Below are positions 14,819 through 23,454 of a stretch of 64,000 nt of DNA, one piece after another (positions within the stretch are counted from its first letter, which is position 1; every line of letters starts with the position of its first letter). Both the position numbers and the translations under genes were made by a program. The stretch lies in NCBI GenBank assembly GCA_016214845.1, contig JACRMS010000035.1, positions 27,667-91,666 of the forward strand, given 5' to 3'. This DNA comes from Nitrospirota bacterium (lineage in GTDB: Bacteria; Nitrospirota; Thermodesulfovibrionia; UBA6902). The notes under the pieces are model-generated. The model made no database searches. It saw nothing but the letters and a program-made list of their open reading frames with translations, and was not told the origin of the DNA.

Positions 14819-14995
14819 TCAATATATCTTCCAACTTGGCGGTACTGCAAGCGTATTGAACGCAACGGGATTCAATGGAGACAAGGTGCTGCTCTGAGTG
14901 CTGTAAGATAACGTCAGCCCGCCAAAAATCTTCTTCAACTCCTCCTTGCTCACCTTCTGATTCTTCGGTAAATCTTTAATCTTAATCCTTGCCAT
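14819..14995 (-). CDS. RiPP precursor peptide A6 (GG leader)
   Basis: A 58-aa peptide: leader MARIKIKDLPKNQKVSKEEL + KKIFGG, then a 32-residue core from LTLSYSTQSSTLSPLNPVAF to PPSWKIY, rich in Ser, Thr and Pro. The NPVAFN segment recurs, out of frame, in A3. After the TGA the same frame stays open for another ~30 codons and reads CSGNSDRFGNCGNAGAG, a Gly/Asn/Cys-rich stretch that itself looks like RiPP core material; A6 may therefore be a shortened allele. It has a GGAGGGC ribosome site and a clear promoter. Confidence 0.8.
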   Translation of the reverse strand: MARIKIKDLPKNQKVSKEELKKIFGGLTLSYSTQSSTLSPLNPVAFNTLAVPPSWKIY

Positions 14996-15024
14996 GATGA
15001 TTGCCCTCCTTTATATTTTTAATC

Positions 15025-15053
15025 ATATTAATCAACTTGAACTGGTTTATCAA
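15025..15053 (-). promoter_or_regulatory. promoter of precursor A6
   Basis: Minus strand TTGATA (15053-15048), 17-base spacer, TAATAT (15030-15025), then GATTAA, about 30 bases before the start codon. It lies in the 85-base gap after hlyD, so A6 can be expressed separately from the exporter operon. Confidence 0.6.
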
Positions 15054-15080
15054 GTGAAAAGTCACGGGTTGCCCTTGCAA

Positions 15081-16433
15081 TTATCTCTTAAGCTTCGCAA
15101 CGAGGATTGAGAAAATGCTTTTCTCCTCCGTTACCAGTTCAGCCGTTGCTGTCATGCCTGCCTTAATAAAATATTTCGCCCCCCTGATCTCGTAGTACGG
15201 CTCCTTCAGCGAGCCGCGAACAGTGTAGACAAACCCGAGTGCGCCGCTTTCAACAGCGGACGGGGAAACAGAAACAACTTCGCCCCTCCGTGTTCCATAA
15301 TCGGTATACGGGAAGGCGTCAAACTTATACTTGACGGGCATACCTTTTTTTATGAACCCGATGCCTTTGTTTGCCACAGTGATGTCCATGTACAGAGGGC
15401 TGTCAGCGGGGACAAGGGTGCAAAGCAGGTCAGCGTCTCTTACATATTCCCCTGTGTTCTTGAAGTAAAGCTCGGACACTGTGCCGGCCTGTCCGGCGCG
15501 GATGATATTCCCGTACCCTTTTTCTCCGGATGAAGATGACCCCGCGCCATCCTTGATTGACAGCATATCAGTGTTTCTCTCCTGCTCATTCTGAAGGGAC
15601 CGGAGTGTCGTCTCCCGCTCGATACGGAGGTTCTTCAGCTCCTTTTCAAGCATCCTCTTTTTGTTCAGATGGTCCGTACGTGATTTTTCGATGTCCTTCT
15701 CAAGGAGCTGTTTCTCCGTTATTGCGATCTCATGCTGGGCAGTGAGTTTTTCAACCTCCCCGCGTGAACGCTCAAGCCTGCTCTTTATGCTGTTATAATC
15801 TCCGATGGATGTAAGGGACTTGTCAAAAAGTCTTTTTGTGTTTTCAAATTCCTTCGCAAAGCTTGCAATTTCATTTTTCATAAATGCAAGGTCTGTTGCA
15901 TTGGCCTTTAATGCCGCGCTGTTCTGGTCGAGTTTGAGTTTCTTCATGTTCAGCTCACCGGTAAAATCGCTGTCCGCCTGCTCCAGCGCATCATGCAGGG
16001 AGGATATCTTTGTGTCGTAATACTCTTTTTTCAGGGGGATTATCTGGTCCAGCTCTTCCACTTTTGACGTGTACGCCAAAGTCTCCTTGGAACGGATGAC
16101 AAAGAGGGGGGCGTTTTTTTCAACGGTCTGCCCCTCAACGATCAATATCCTGTCAATGTACCCGTTGCGGTCTGAAAGCAGCTTGATCTTGTTTGATCCG
16201 GGCTGCGCAACCGCCTTGCTTTCAACAACTACATCGATCTTCGCCACTAAAGAATAGATGAGCGCGACAACCAGCAGGGCTATAAGCAGATAGAGCAGCC
16301 CTCTCGCAAAAATGGCGGGCATCCTCTGCAGGTGCTCTGTCACGAGGACATTTTCCGACGGGGAACCCTCAGGGGCCATTTCAATAATTTCAGTAATGTT
16401 TTTTTCTTCGGGACCTTTTTCTTCCATCTTCAT
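15081..16433 (-). CDS. HlyD-type membrane fusion protein of the RiPP exporter
   Basis: A 450-aa periplasmic adaptor. One transmembrane segment lies at ~44-65 (GLLYLLIALLVVALIYSLVA), then a biotinyl-lipoyl-like half (RILIVEGQTVEKNAPLFVIRS), a long coiled coil (~120-300), and the second lipoyl half and beta-barrel (AGQAGTVSELYFKNTGEYV, IKKGMPVKYKFDAFPY). It overlaps the ABC exporter gene by 4 bases and links it to the TolC-like protein at 19556, forming a type I secretion channel for the matured peptides. Confidence 0.88.
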   Translation of the reverse strand: MKMEEKGPEEKNITEIIEMAPEGSPSENVLVTEHLQRMPAIFARGLLYLLIALLVVALIYSLVAKIDVVVESKAVAQPGSNKIKLLSDRNGYIDRILIVEGQTVEKNAPLFVIRSKETLAYTSKVEELDQIIPLKKEYYDTKISSLHDALEQADSDFTGELNMKKLKLDQNSAALKANATDLAFMKNEIASFAKEFENTKRLFDKSLTSIGDYNSIKSRLERSRGEVEKLTAQHEIAITEKQLLEKDIEKSRTDHLNKKRMLEKELKNLRIERETTLRSLQNEQERNTDMLSIKDGAGSSSSGEKGYGNIIRAGQAGTVSELYFKNTGEYVRDADLLCTLVPADSPLYMDITVANKGIGFIKKGMPVKYKFDAFPYTDYGTRRGEVVSVSPSAVESGALGFVYTVRGSLKEPYYEIRGAKYFIKAGMTATAELVTEEKSIFSILVAKLKR

Positions 16434-19400
16434 ATGTTTAACTGCTGGTAATTCAGGTAATGATACAGACCCTGTTTTTCCATCAGCTCCTCATGCGTTC
16501 CGCTCTCGACGACCTCCCCGTTATCAAGCACCACGATCCTGTCGGCGTGCCTGACGGTGCTGAGCCTGTGCGCGATAATAAGCGCTGTCCTGTCCTTCAA
16601 TATTGCGTCCAGATTTTGTTGTATCGCCTTCTCGGACTCCGTATCGAGCGAACTTGTGGCCTCGTCAAAAACAAGGATTTTCGGTTTGCTGTAAAGCACG
16701 CGCGCTATAGCGATCCGCTGCTTTTGCCCGCCGGAGAGCTGCAGGCCGCTCTCTCCCACCTTGGTTTCATAGCCCATTGCAAGGTTTGAAATAAAATCAT
16801 GCGCGTTTGCCAGCTTTGCGCCCTCTATGACCTTGTCCATGGTCTCGCCCTGGTCGTGCATGGAGATATTCTCACGGATCGTGCCGTTGAATATGAAATT
16901 TTCCTGCAGGACAAACCCGACCATCTTGCGCAGGTTCGACAGGTTGATATTTTTAATATCGAATCCGTCCACCAGTATCTTGCCTTCCGAGGCATCATAA
17001 AAACGCGCAAGCAGTTTTACGAGCGTCGTCTTTCCTGAGCCGCTCCTGCCGACGATCGCCACTGTCTGGCCCGGTTCAATTTTTAAACTGATATTTGAAA
17101 GAATATACGCGTCGTCATCGCCGCCGTAGCGGAAAAAGACATTCTCAAACGCTATGCCCCCGCGCGGCTCATGGATGACAACACCAGAAGCGTCATCCAT
17201 GGACTCAGGGAATTCCGGTTTTGCGGTCAATACATCATTGAGCCTGTCGATGGAGACGAGCGTCTGCTGGATCTCGTCCCATGAGGTTATCATTCTGTTG
17301 ACGGGAGTAATTACGCTCCCCGTAAGCGCCATAAAGGCCATAAGCTCGCCGACGGTTATGGAGCCGTCCATGACCTTGTGGGCGCCGTACCAGAGGATGA
17401 CCGTCGAACTGAGCGTCCCTAAAAAATCCCCGATGGAGTTGAAATAAAGCGCTGTATTATAGAGTTTGAAATCAATATTGAGGGCCTTGATAAACTTGTC
17501 CTCCCATTTCCAGCGCACGGGATATTCAATATTCATTGCCTTTACGGTGTCAATCGCATTGATCGATTCTATCAGGTGTGACTCCGACTCGCTCCGCGCC
17601 GCGAAGGAGTCGATGTTCAGCCGTTTCAGCACAGGGGTAAAGACAAGCGTCATCACGATAAAGACCGGGATGAACAAAAGCACCAGCCCTGTCATCTGCA
17701 TGTTGTAGTAGAACATGAGCGAGAGGTATACGATTATCAGTATAGAGTCGAGCACCAGCGTCAGGGCGGTATCGGTGAGAAATTTCCGTATCTTCATGTT
17801 CTCGCCAAAGCGGGTGATAAAGTCCCCGATCTTGCGGACCTTATAATATCCGAGAGGGAGCGCCAGCATATGCTTATAGAAGTACACCAGCATCCTCAGG
17901 TCGATCTTCATGCTCGTGTGCACAATCAGATACTGGCGGACGATCATGGTCAGGATGCGGAACACCAGAACAATAAGCATCCCGGTGAGCATGATGTTCA
18001 GCATGGACACATTCTGGTGCATCAGTACCTTGTCAATCACATTCTGGGTGAATATCGGGGTGGCAAGGCCGAAGATATTGAGGAGAAGCGAGGCCAGGAA
18101 TATTTCGATAAGGATAGCTTTGTACGGGGTGACGAACTGAATAAAATTCCGGTAAGACGTCTTTTCTTCCTTCTGTTTTTCAAATTCCGGGGTCAGGTCG
18201 AGCGTGAGCGTTATGCCGTTCCAGCTCTTTTCAAAATATTCCCGTGAATATTTCCTCAGTCCCAATGCAGGGTCGGCAACCCATACGGACTTTTCATTCG
18301 CCTTATAAACGACAACATAATGAAATCCCTGCCAGTGCACAATGCACGGCAGGCGCACGGAGCTCAGCCCGGCATAATCAAGCTTCAGCCCCCTTGCAAG
18401 AAACCCGACCTGTTCCGCTGCTGCGGCAAGGCCCGCAAGCGAAGACCCGCTCAGGTCCACATGCGCAAGCTCCCTGAGCTTCGCGGAAGAAAAGTTCTTC
18501 CCGTAATATTTTGCTATCATCATGATGCAGGTGGTCCCGCAGGTCATTTCATCATACTGGTAGATGAAGGGAAACCGTATGTTGCGGCGATAAAAAGAGG
18601 TCAGCTTTTTCGCGTGTTTCTTTTTCTCATCAGCGGCAGCGGGTCCTTCCTGAGGCGCCCCGGGGCCGACCTTCGTCTTCCTGAAAGACGCCAGTTCCTG
18701 CTTTATGATCTCCTCATACGGCACAGGAGGTTTATCGGTAAGGTAAGACTGTATGCGGTCCTCAATGATCTTTTTCAGTTTGGGAGAATTGCGCATTATG
18801 GATTGAAAGGCATCTTTTGAAAGCGAAAACAGGTGACAGTCGGTGAGACAGACAACATCCGCAAAACGTTTTGAGGTCTCAATAAGGGCCTTTTCGCCGA
18901 AGAAATCACCTTCCCTCAGGAAGTTTATTACCTCCTGCCTGTTGTCCTCCCAGCGCAGCACTTTTACCTTGCCGCTCTCGATGAGATAAAATTTGTCGCC
19001 CTCGGAGCCCTGCCTGAATACCACATCTCCCTCTCTGAAGTGTTCGGCAGTGAAGCTCCGTACCAGCTCCTGCAGTTCTTTGGGAGATACGGACGAGAGC
19101 TCTGTGCATGATTTAAGGAAACGGTGGATGGAGGCCGCCCTGATAAATTTATCGAAATATTCCCTCAGCTCCGGCCTTGAAAAAAGATAGGCATTGAAAT
19201 CCTTCTTGCTGATCACAAGCAGCACACTGTCTTCAGAAGCGCGGGCCGATGCGTTCCTGCGGCTGTCGGTGATCAGGGCTGTTTCACCGAAGTGGTCTCC
19301 CCTGGTCCTTACTCCAAGATTTACCTCCTGCCCGTCGGCCGCCTTCTGGACTATCCTTACCTTGCCGCTGTAAACAATATAATAATTGTCTCCGGGGTCG

Positions 19401-19537
19401 TCCTGGCTGAAAACCACCTCGCCGGTCTGCACCTGCTTCAGGTGGACAACAGCCACCAGTCCCGACAGGTCCTCGTCGCTGTAGACCGAAAAGAGGGGCA
19501 GCTTCCTTATGAAATTCTGGATCTCTTTACTTTCCAT
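16430..19537 (-). CDS. C39-peptidase ABC exporter with two cyclic-nucleotide-binding domains
   Basis: 1035 aa. Domains in order: two cNMP-binding (CNB) domains (~10-130 and ~140-260, both with FGE(T/K)ALI), a C39 peptidase (~320-450) with Cys in YDEMTCGTTC, His in GFHYVVVY and Asp in VADPALG, an ABC membrane domain (~470-750), and an ATPase with Walker A GRSGSGKTT (~829), signature LSGGQKQR and Walker B ILVFDEATSSLD. It would cut leaders after the GG motif and pump the cores out. All catalytic residues are present. The two CNB domains suggest that export is gated by a cyclic nucleotide. It sits between tolC-like and hlyD-like genes in one operon. Confidence 0.92.
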   Translation of the reverse strand: MESKEIQNFIRKLPLFSVYSDEDLSGLVAVVHLKQVQTGEVVFSQDDPGDNYYIVYSGKVRIVQKAADGQEVNLGVRTRGDHFGETALITDSRRNASARASEDSVLLVISKKDFNAYLFSRPELREYFDKFIRAASIHRFLKSCTELSSVSPKELQELVRSFTAEHFREGDVVFRQGSEGDKFYLIESGKVKVLRWEDNRQEVINFLREGDFFGEKALIETSKRFADVVCLTDCHLFSLSKDAFQSIMRNSPKLKKIIEDRIQSYLTDKPPVPYEEIIKQELASFRKTKVGPGAPQEGPAAADEKKKHAKKLTSFYRRNIRFPFIYQYDEMTCGTTCIMMIAKYYGKNFSSAKLRELAHVDLSGSSLAGLAAAAEQVGFLARGLKLDYAGLSSVRLPCIVHWQGFHYVVVYKANEKSVWVADPALGLRKYSREYFEKSWNGITLTLDLTPEFEKQKEEKTSYRNFIQFVTPYKAILIEIFLASLLLNIFGLATPIFTQNVIDKVLMHQNVSMLNIMLTGMLIVLVFRILTMIVRQYLIVHTSMKIDLRMLVYFYKHMLALPLGYYKVRKIGDFITRFGENMKIRKFLTDTALTLVLDSILIIVYLSLMFYYNMQMTGLVLLFIPVFIVMTLVFTPVLKRLNIDSFAARSESESHLIESINAIDTVKAMNIEYPVRWKWEDKFIKALNIDFKLYNTALYFNSIGDFLGTLSSTVILWYGAHKVMDGSITVGELMAFMALTGSVITPVNRMITSWDEIQQTLVSIDRLNDVLTAKPEFPESMDDASGVVIHEPRGGIAFENVFFRYGGDDDAYILSNISLKIEPGQTVAIVGRSGSGKTTLVKLLARFYDASEGKILVDGFDIKNINLSNLRKMVGFVLQENFIFNGTIRENISMHDQGETMDKVIEGAKLANAHDFISNLAMGYETKVGESGLQLSGGQKQRIAIARVLYSKPKILVFDEATSSLDTESEKAIQQNLDAILKDRTALIIAHRLSTVRHADRIVVLDNGEVVESGTHEELMEKQGLYHYLNYQQLNI

Positions 19538-19555
19538 TTTCTCTGTTCCGGGTTC

Positions 19556-21040
19556 CTATTGTAACTTATTTACAAGCTGTTCTATTTCTCTTGTATAAAG
19601 ATGATATGTCCCGATAAGAAGCATATAGTCCACCAGCGTCCTCACCATATCGATCTGCGCTGAGATGTATGTTGTCTGATAATCGAGCGTGTTCAGGGCG
19701 GTGCTCTTTTCCCCAATGAGCCTTTCGATCTCGTTGTCAAGATTGTTTTTGGAAATCCCGACAATTTCCCGGTCCAGTCCCATTTTCATCTTCACTGTCT
19801 GAAAATCATCGAAGAGCTCATCAACGGTATTTTCAATGACGCCCTTACGGTTCATTATCTGGATCCTCGCCTGCTCCATCCTGCTCTCAGTCGTTAAGAC
19901 ATCGCTTCTTGCCGCCCTGTTGATGACAGGGAACAGCAGGGTCCCGGTTATCAGCGCCCTGTAGTTTGAGGACGATATGTTGCCAATCGAATCCCGTCTG
20001 TTATTAAGATCATTGCCGTCGTAGCCTGCTTCCAGAGAAACACTAAGGTCAGGCTTCAGGCCGCTCACCGCCTTCAAGCGGTCCTTTTCCAGTTTTTTCA
20101 GGTCATTATTAAACTGGATCAGGTCGATATCAGCATCCTCTATCTTCGTTCTTGACTCAACAATGGAAGGCTCTGTAAACCCGCTTATTACGGTTTCCGG
20201 CATGGTTGCGGGCACGACCTCCGAAACAGCTGCCCGTTTAGGTTCCTCATATATGGCGAGCATGAGCCTGTCCTGCTGTTTTGTCTTCGCGCTTGCCAGA
20301 TCGAGCAACTGCTTGTCCTGGCTGAGGAGAGCCGCCTTCAAAGTGTTGAGCTCTGTTATCGGCAGCTTCTGGGCCTTCACTTTTTCATCAACCATTTTAT
20401 AGATCTCTTCAGTGTTTTTTCTTATTTCAACGGAAAGCCTTAGTTCTTCAGAAACGCTGTAGAGAAGAAAATATTCCCTGAATACATTAAAAAGTATATT
20501 CGCCTTAGTGTCCTCATAAGCCTCATTCGCAGTGTCTCTGTCTATGACGGCTTTATTGATCTCCAGATTTGTGATCTCGCGACCGAAGCCTTTCAGCACA
20601 GGCTGACTGTAGTTTAAGAAGACACTTGATGTGTATTCGCTTACGTCAGGCCCGTTAATAAATGAATTTGCGTCTCTTGCCGTGGAAAAATTGACCGAGG
20701 CCGTGCCCCCGATCATATTGGCTTGGGAGAGTGAAACAAGGAGCTCATCGGTTTTAGCGCCGCTGTGGCCGTTGAGGTTGTTGTCAGTGTTGTTTTGGCT
20801 GTACGAATAGGAGGACTGGACCTCCGGGATAAAAATAGACCTCTTTAAAGCAACGGTATAATCGGATATGTCTTTGTTCAGTCTGGAATATTGCAGCGAT
20901 TTGTTTTCTTTCAATGCAGCGGAGAGAGCGTCTTCTAATGACAAGTGGAGAACCCCCGGGGTGTCGGCTGAAAAAGCTGTGGTTACGGTCGCTGTGCAAA
21001 GCATGAAAGTCAAGGCAAGACATTCCAATAACTTTATCAT
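19556..21040 (-). CDS. TolC-like outer-membrane efflux protein
   Basis: A 494-aa protein with a signal peptide (MIKLLECLALTFMLCTATVTTAFSA is the region, cut near residue 25) and long amphipathic helices of the OEP fold (LSLEDALSAALKENKSLQYS, QPVLKGFG, LEINKAVIDRDTANEAYEDT and a second half). It forms the outer-membrane tunnel for the exporter encoded downstream, only 18 bases away. It is first in the tolC-exporter-hlyD trio and 149 bases after the SPASM radical SAM gene. Confidence 0.85.
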   Translation of the reverse strand: MIKLLECLALTFMLCTATVTTAFSADTPGVLHLSLEDALSAALKENKSLQYSRLNKDISDYTVALKRSIFIPEVQSSYSYSQNNTDNNLNGHSGAKTDELLVSLSQANMIGGTASVNFSTARDANSFINGPDVSEYTSSVFLNYSQPVLKGFGREITNLEINKAVIDRDTANEAYEDTKANILFNVFREYFLLYSVSEELRLSVEIRKNTEEIYKMVDEKVKAQKLPITELNTLKAALLSQDKQLLDLASAKTKQQDRLMLAIYEEPKRAAVSEVVPATMPETVISGFTEPSIVESRTKIEDADIDLIQFNNDLKKLEKDRLKAVSGLKPDLSVSLEAGYDGNDLNNRRDSIGNISSSNYRALITGTLLFPVINRAARSDVLTTESRMEQARIQIMNRKGVIENTVDELFDDFQTVKMKMGLDREIVGISKNNLDNEIERLIGEKSTALNTLDYQTTYISAQIDMVRTLVDYMLLIGTYHLYTREIEQLVNKLQ

Positions 21041-21189
21041 TCGTAATGTTTAACCTGCATCGGGCTTTTTACTTTCCTCATCGGCCGGCATAACTCAACG
21101 TTTAAATACTATAAATTCTGCCTCTGACAAAAGTCAAAAAGCCAGTGGATTTATGGAGGCAAAAAGTCACTCCTGCTGAACGATATGGT

Positions 21190-22689
21190 TTAACGCGCCT
21201 GGGAAGACCCTATTGTTCTTACGGTTGAAAGAAGGCTGAAAGGGTTGTCGTACGCCGCTTCAGGTTCGTTTTCCCATATATAAACAAACCGTCTCAACGC
21301 CGAGGCAATTAATTTCTTTTCAACAGCGCACTTCTCTCTCTTTCTTTCAATGCTGATATCTCCTTTAGAGAGAACGCTTATGAAACATTGCGAACATAAC
21401 CGGTAGGCCCAGCAGTTCCGGCACATATCTTCACATTGACCGACATATATTTCAAGAAGCCTTTCAGCCTTTTTAATGTCAAAGCCCTTTTTATAATTAC
21501 CGATGTCATAAGCAGGCGCATGAAATTTCTCGCACGGATAGAACATGCCCGAAGAGGAAACAAACAGCCTTGCGATGCCGGGTACGCAGGTCCTGTTCGG
21601 ATGACATTCAACAGCCGCGGGACTGATATCTCTTTTTGCAAACAGATAGGTTTTGAGGAATATGTTACTGAAAAATGCATGGTTGAACTGATTTTTATTA
21701 TGATACGACTCTATATACATTTCCACGAGTCTGTCTAATCTGTCTGAATGCTTTTTTGCCGCTGCATCTGAGACCTTATAAAAGTCGGTGTCAAGATCAT
21801 AAATGCCGTTAATTGTCACTGAAACATTGGCGAATAATTTACTGCTGAAATATCTGAATATCGTCAGGATATTATCATTCAGGTTTAATGTGCAATTCAC
21901 TGAGACTTTCTTGTTGAAGTAATCAGGGTCAATCCTTTTTATCTTTTTCAGATTATTTATGACCTTGAAATGCGTGCCATTGCCATTGCCGAATATCCTC
22001 GCGGAATCATGAATGGCCCTGGGGCCGTCAATACTTGTTTGAATCTCAACGTCGTTTGCGATCACAAACCTGATCATCTCATCATTAAGCATCGTCAGGT
22101 TGGAAATAATTCTTATGGTCGGTTTTGTTTCACTCTTTTTGTTTATATAATCTATGGCCTTTCTGACCAGCCCCCATTTCAGTAAAGGCTCTCCTCCATA
22201 AAATGAGAGGTGCCCCCCCCTCTTCCGGTCAACGTTGTCAAGGTAACAGTCGATGCTCCTTTTTGCAACCGGCCAAGTCATGGATCTGTTATTATGGAGA
22301 CGCTGCCCTTCATACTTGCCGGAAAAAGAACAGTAGGCGCACCGCTGGTTACATTGCTCCGTAACGTTAAGCATGAGCTGTCTCATGCCGTTTGAGAAGT
22401 TTTTACGGATATTTTTTTTCTTGAGGACTGCGGAATAATCTACCTTGAGAAATGGCTGCAACAAACCATTTTTTTGCGCTTTCCTGATAAAACCGACAGC
22501 CGCACGGAATTCATCAATGGACATCTGCGGGCTGTATTTTTTTTTCAACTCACTGACATTTTCGCAAGTAACATAATCATCGAGTATCCGGTAAACAGGT
22601 TCTTCAACGCTTACAACGGCATTTGAGAAAGTGTCGTAGAGGTAATAGTTCCCGGAAGATCGTATCTTAAAATAACCGATGTTTTTCAT
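21190..22689 (-). CDS. SPASM radical SAM peptide maturase
   Basis: 499 aa. Residues ~10-80 have the PqqD-like (RiPP recognition) pattern: YYLYDTFSNAVVSVEEPVYRILDDY, then a helical segment ending KAQKNGLL. The radical SAM motif is CNQRCAYC (~114-121), with GGEPLLKWGLV further on. The C-terminal SPASM domain has CHPNRTCVPG, YPCEKF, CEDMCRNCWAYRLCSQCF and a last Cys, positioned to bind auxiliary iron-sulfur clusters. Such enzymes join Cys sulfur or other side chains to carbon in precursor peptides. The two precursors just upstream carry a DCGGNC core, so thioether formation there is the natural guess. Confidence 0.8.
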   Translation of the reverse strand: MKNIGYFKIRSSGNYYLYDTFSNAVVSVEEPVYRILDDYVTCENVSELKKKYSPQMSIDEFRAAVGFIRKAQKNGLLQPFLKVDYSAVLKKKNIRKNFSNGMRQLMLNVTEQCNQRCAYCSFSGKYEGQRLHNNRSMTWPVAKRSIDCYLDNVDRKRGGHLSFYGGEPLLKWGLVRKAIDYINKKSETKPTIRIISNLTMLNDEMIRFVIANDVEIQTSIDGPRAIHDSARIFGNGNGTHFKVINNLKKIKRIDPDYFNKKVSVNCTLNLNDNILTIFRYFSSKLFANVSVTINGIYDLDTDFYKVSDAAAKKHSDRLDRLVEMYIESYHNKNQFNHAFFSNIFLKTYLFAKRDISPAAVECHPNRTCVPGIARLFVSSSGMFYPCEKFHAPAYDIGNYKKGFDIKKAERLLEIYVGQCEDMCRNCWAYRLCSQCFISVLSKGDISIERKREKCAVEKKLIASALRRFVYIWENEPEAAYDNPFSLLSTVRTIGSSQAR

Positions 22690-22702
22690 ATGGAATAAAA
22701 AC

Positions 22703-22729
22703 AGGCAGGGACAACGAGTGTCCCTGCCT
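22703..22729 (-). terminator. attenuator-like hairpin between precursor B1 and the SPASM enzyme
   Basis: AGGCAGGGACA and TGTCCCTGCCT form an 11-bp perfect stem with a 5-base loop, followed on the minus strand by GTTTTTATT. It would end most transcripts after the two precursors and let some through to the enzyme gene, a common way to make excess precursor. A degraded copy lies at about 22945-22975, after precursor B2. Confidence 0.75.
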
Positions 22730-22740
22730 ATATGAGATAA

Positions 22741-22911
22741 TTATAATTCTATCTGTTTGCCAGTTTCAGTTTTTACTGTACCCATACAGTTCCCCCCGCA
22801 ATCGTCTGCTCTCCTGCTCCTTAATCCGCCCTTAATTTTTTTCATATCATCTTTAGATACCTTTTTCCCTGTAATGTCCCCGATCCTTACTTTTGATTTT
22901 TTCTTTTCCAT
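22741..22911 (-). CDS. RiPP precursor peptide B1 (CGGNC core)
   Basis: A 56-aa peptide. The 29-residue leader (KVRIGDITGKKVSKDDMKKI, KGG) is related to but distinct from class A. The core of 27 residues is LRSRRADDCGGNCMG followed by TVKTETGKQIEL. Two Cys are spaced C-x3-C. GGAGGG precedes the ATG. It is 76% or so identical by eye to B2 and arose by tandem duplication, including the flanking hairpin. Confidence 0.85.
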   Translation of the reverse strand: MEKKKSKVRIGDITGKKVSKDDMKKIKGGLRSRRADDCGGNCMGTVKTETGKQIEL

Positions 22912-22983
22912 TATACATCCCTCCTTTATTTTGATTGTATAGTCAAGGCACGGACTGCGAGTGTCCCTGTCTGTATGTGATAA

Positions 22984-23166
22984 TTATAATTCTATCTGTT
23001 TGCCGGTTGCAGTTGATACCGACCCCATACAGTTCCCTCCGCAATCGTCTGCTCCCCTCATCGTTGGTCTGCGCGCAAGTCCGCCCTTGATCTTCTTCAT
23101 GTCATCTTTAGATACCTTTTTCCCCGTAATGTCCCCGATCTTTACCTTTGAGCTTTTCTTTTTCAT
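22984..23166 (-). CDS. RiPP precursor peptide B2 (CGGNC core)
   Basis: A 60-aa peptide: 29-residue leader (KVKIGDITGKKVSKDDMKKI, KGG) and core LARRPTMRGADDCGGNCMG followed by SVSTATGKQIEL. The start at 23166 has AGGAGGAATG just upstream; a longer frame from 23247 was rejected. It differs from B1 mainly by a four-residue insertion (PTMR region) before the conserved ADDCGGNCMG. It is first in the B2-B1-SPASM-tolC-exporter-hlyD order. Confidence 0.85.
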   Translation of the reverse strand: MKKKSSKVKIGDITGKKVSKDDMKKIKGGLARRPTMRGADDCGGNCMGSVSTATGKQIEL

Positions 23167-23397
23167 GGATACATTCCTCCTATATTGGATGGTTATATTC
23201 AGCGCAAGGCGCTGATCTCTTTTTTGTGATTTCTGACAGATGGCCAATGTTCCTTCAAACCGGTAAATATATTGTCTGTGTTAATCGATTTAATTAGCAT
23301 GAATTATTTTTACAATTTTGTACTTATTAAGTAAAGTGAAAATTACCATTCTTTGAAAAAAATATACACAATTAAATAAAAGCTTCTATGACGTCCT

Positions 23398-23433
23398 AAA
23401 AAAAAGGACAGCCGAAACGGCTGTCCTTTTTTT
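23398..23433. terminator. bidirectional rho-independent terminator
   Basis: AAAAAGGACAGCCG and CGGCTGTCCTTTTTTTT form a strong stem with A and T runs on both sides. It ends the lytic transglycosylase transcript (minus strand) and separates it from the RiPP island. Confidence 0.88.
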
Positions 23434-23454
23434 TATTGTCAACTGAATGAATGC

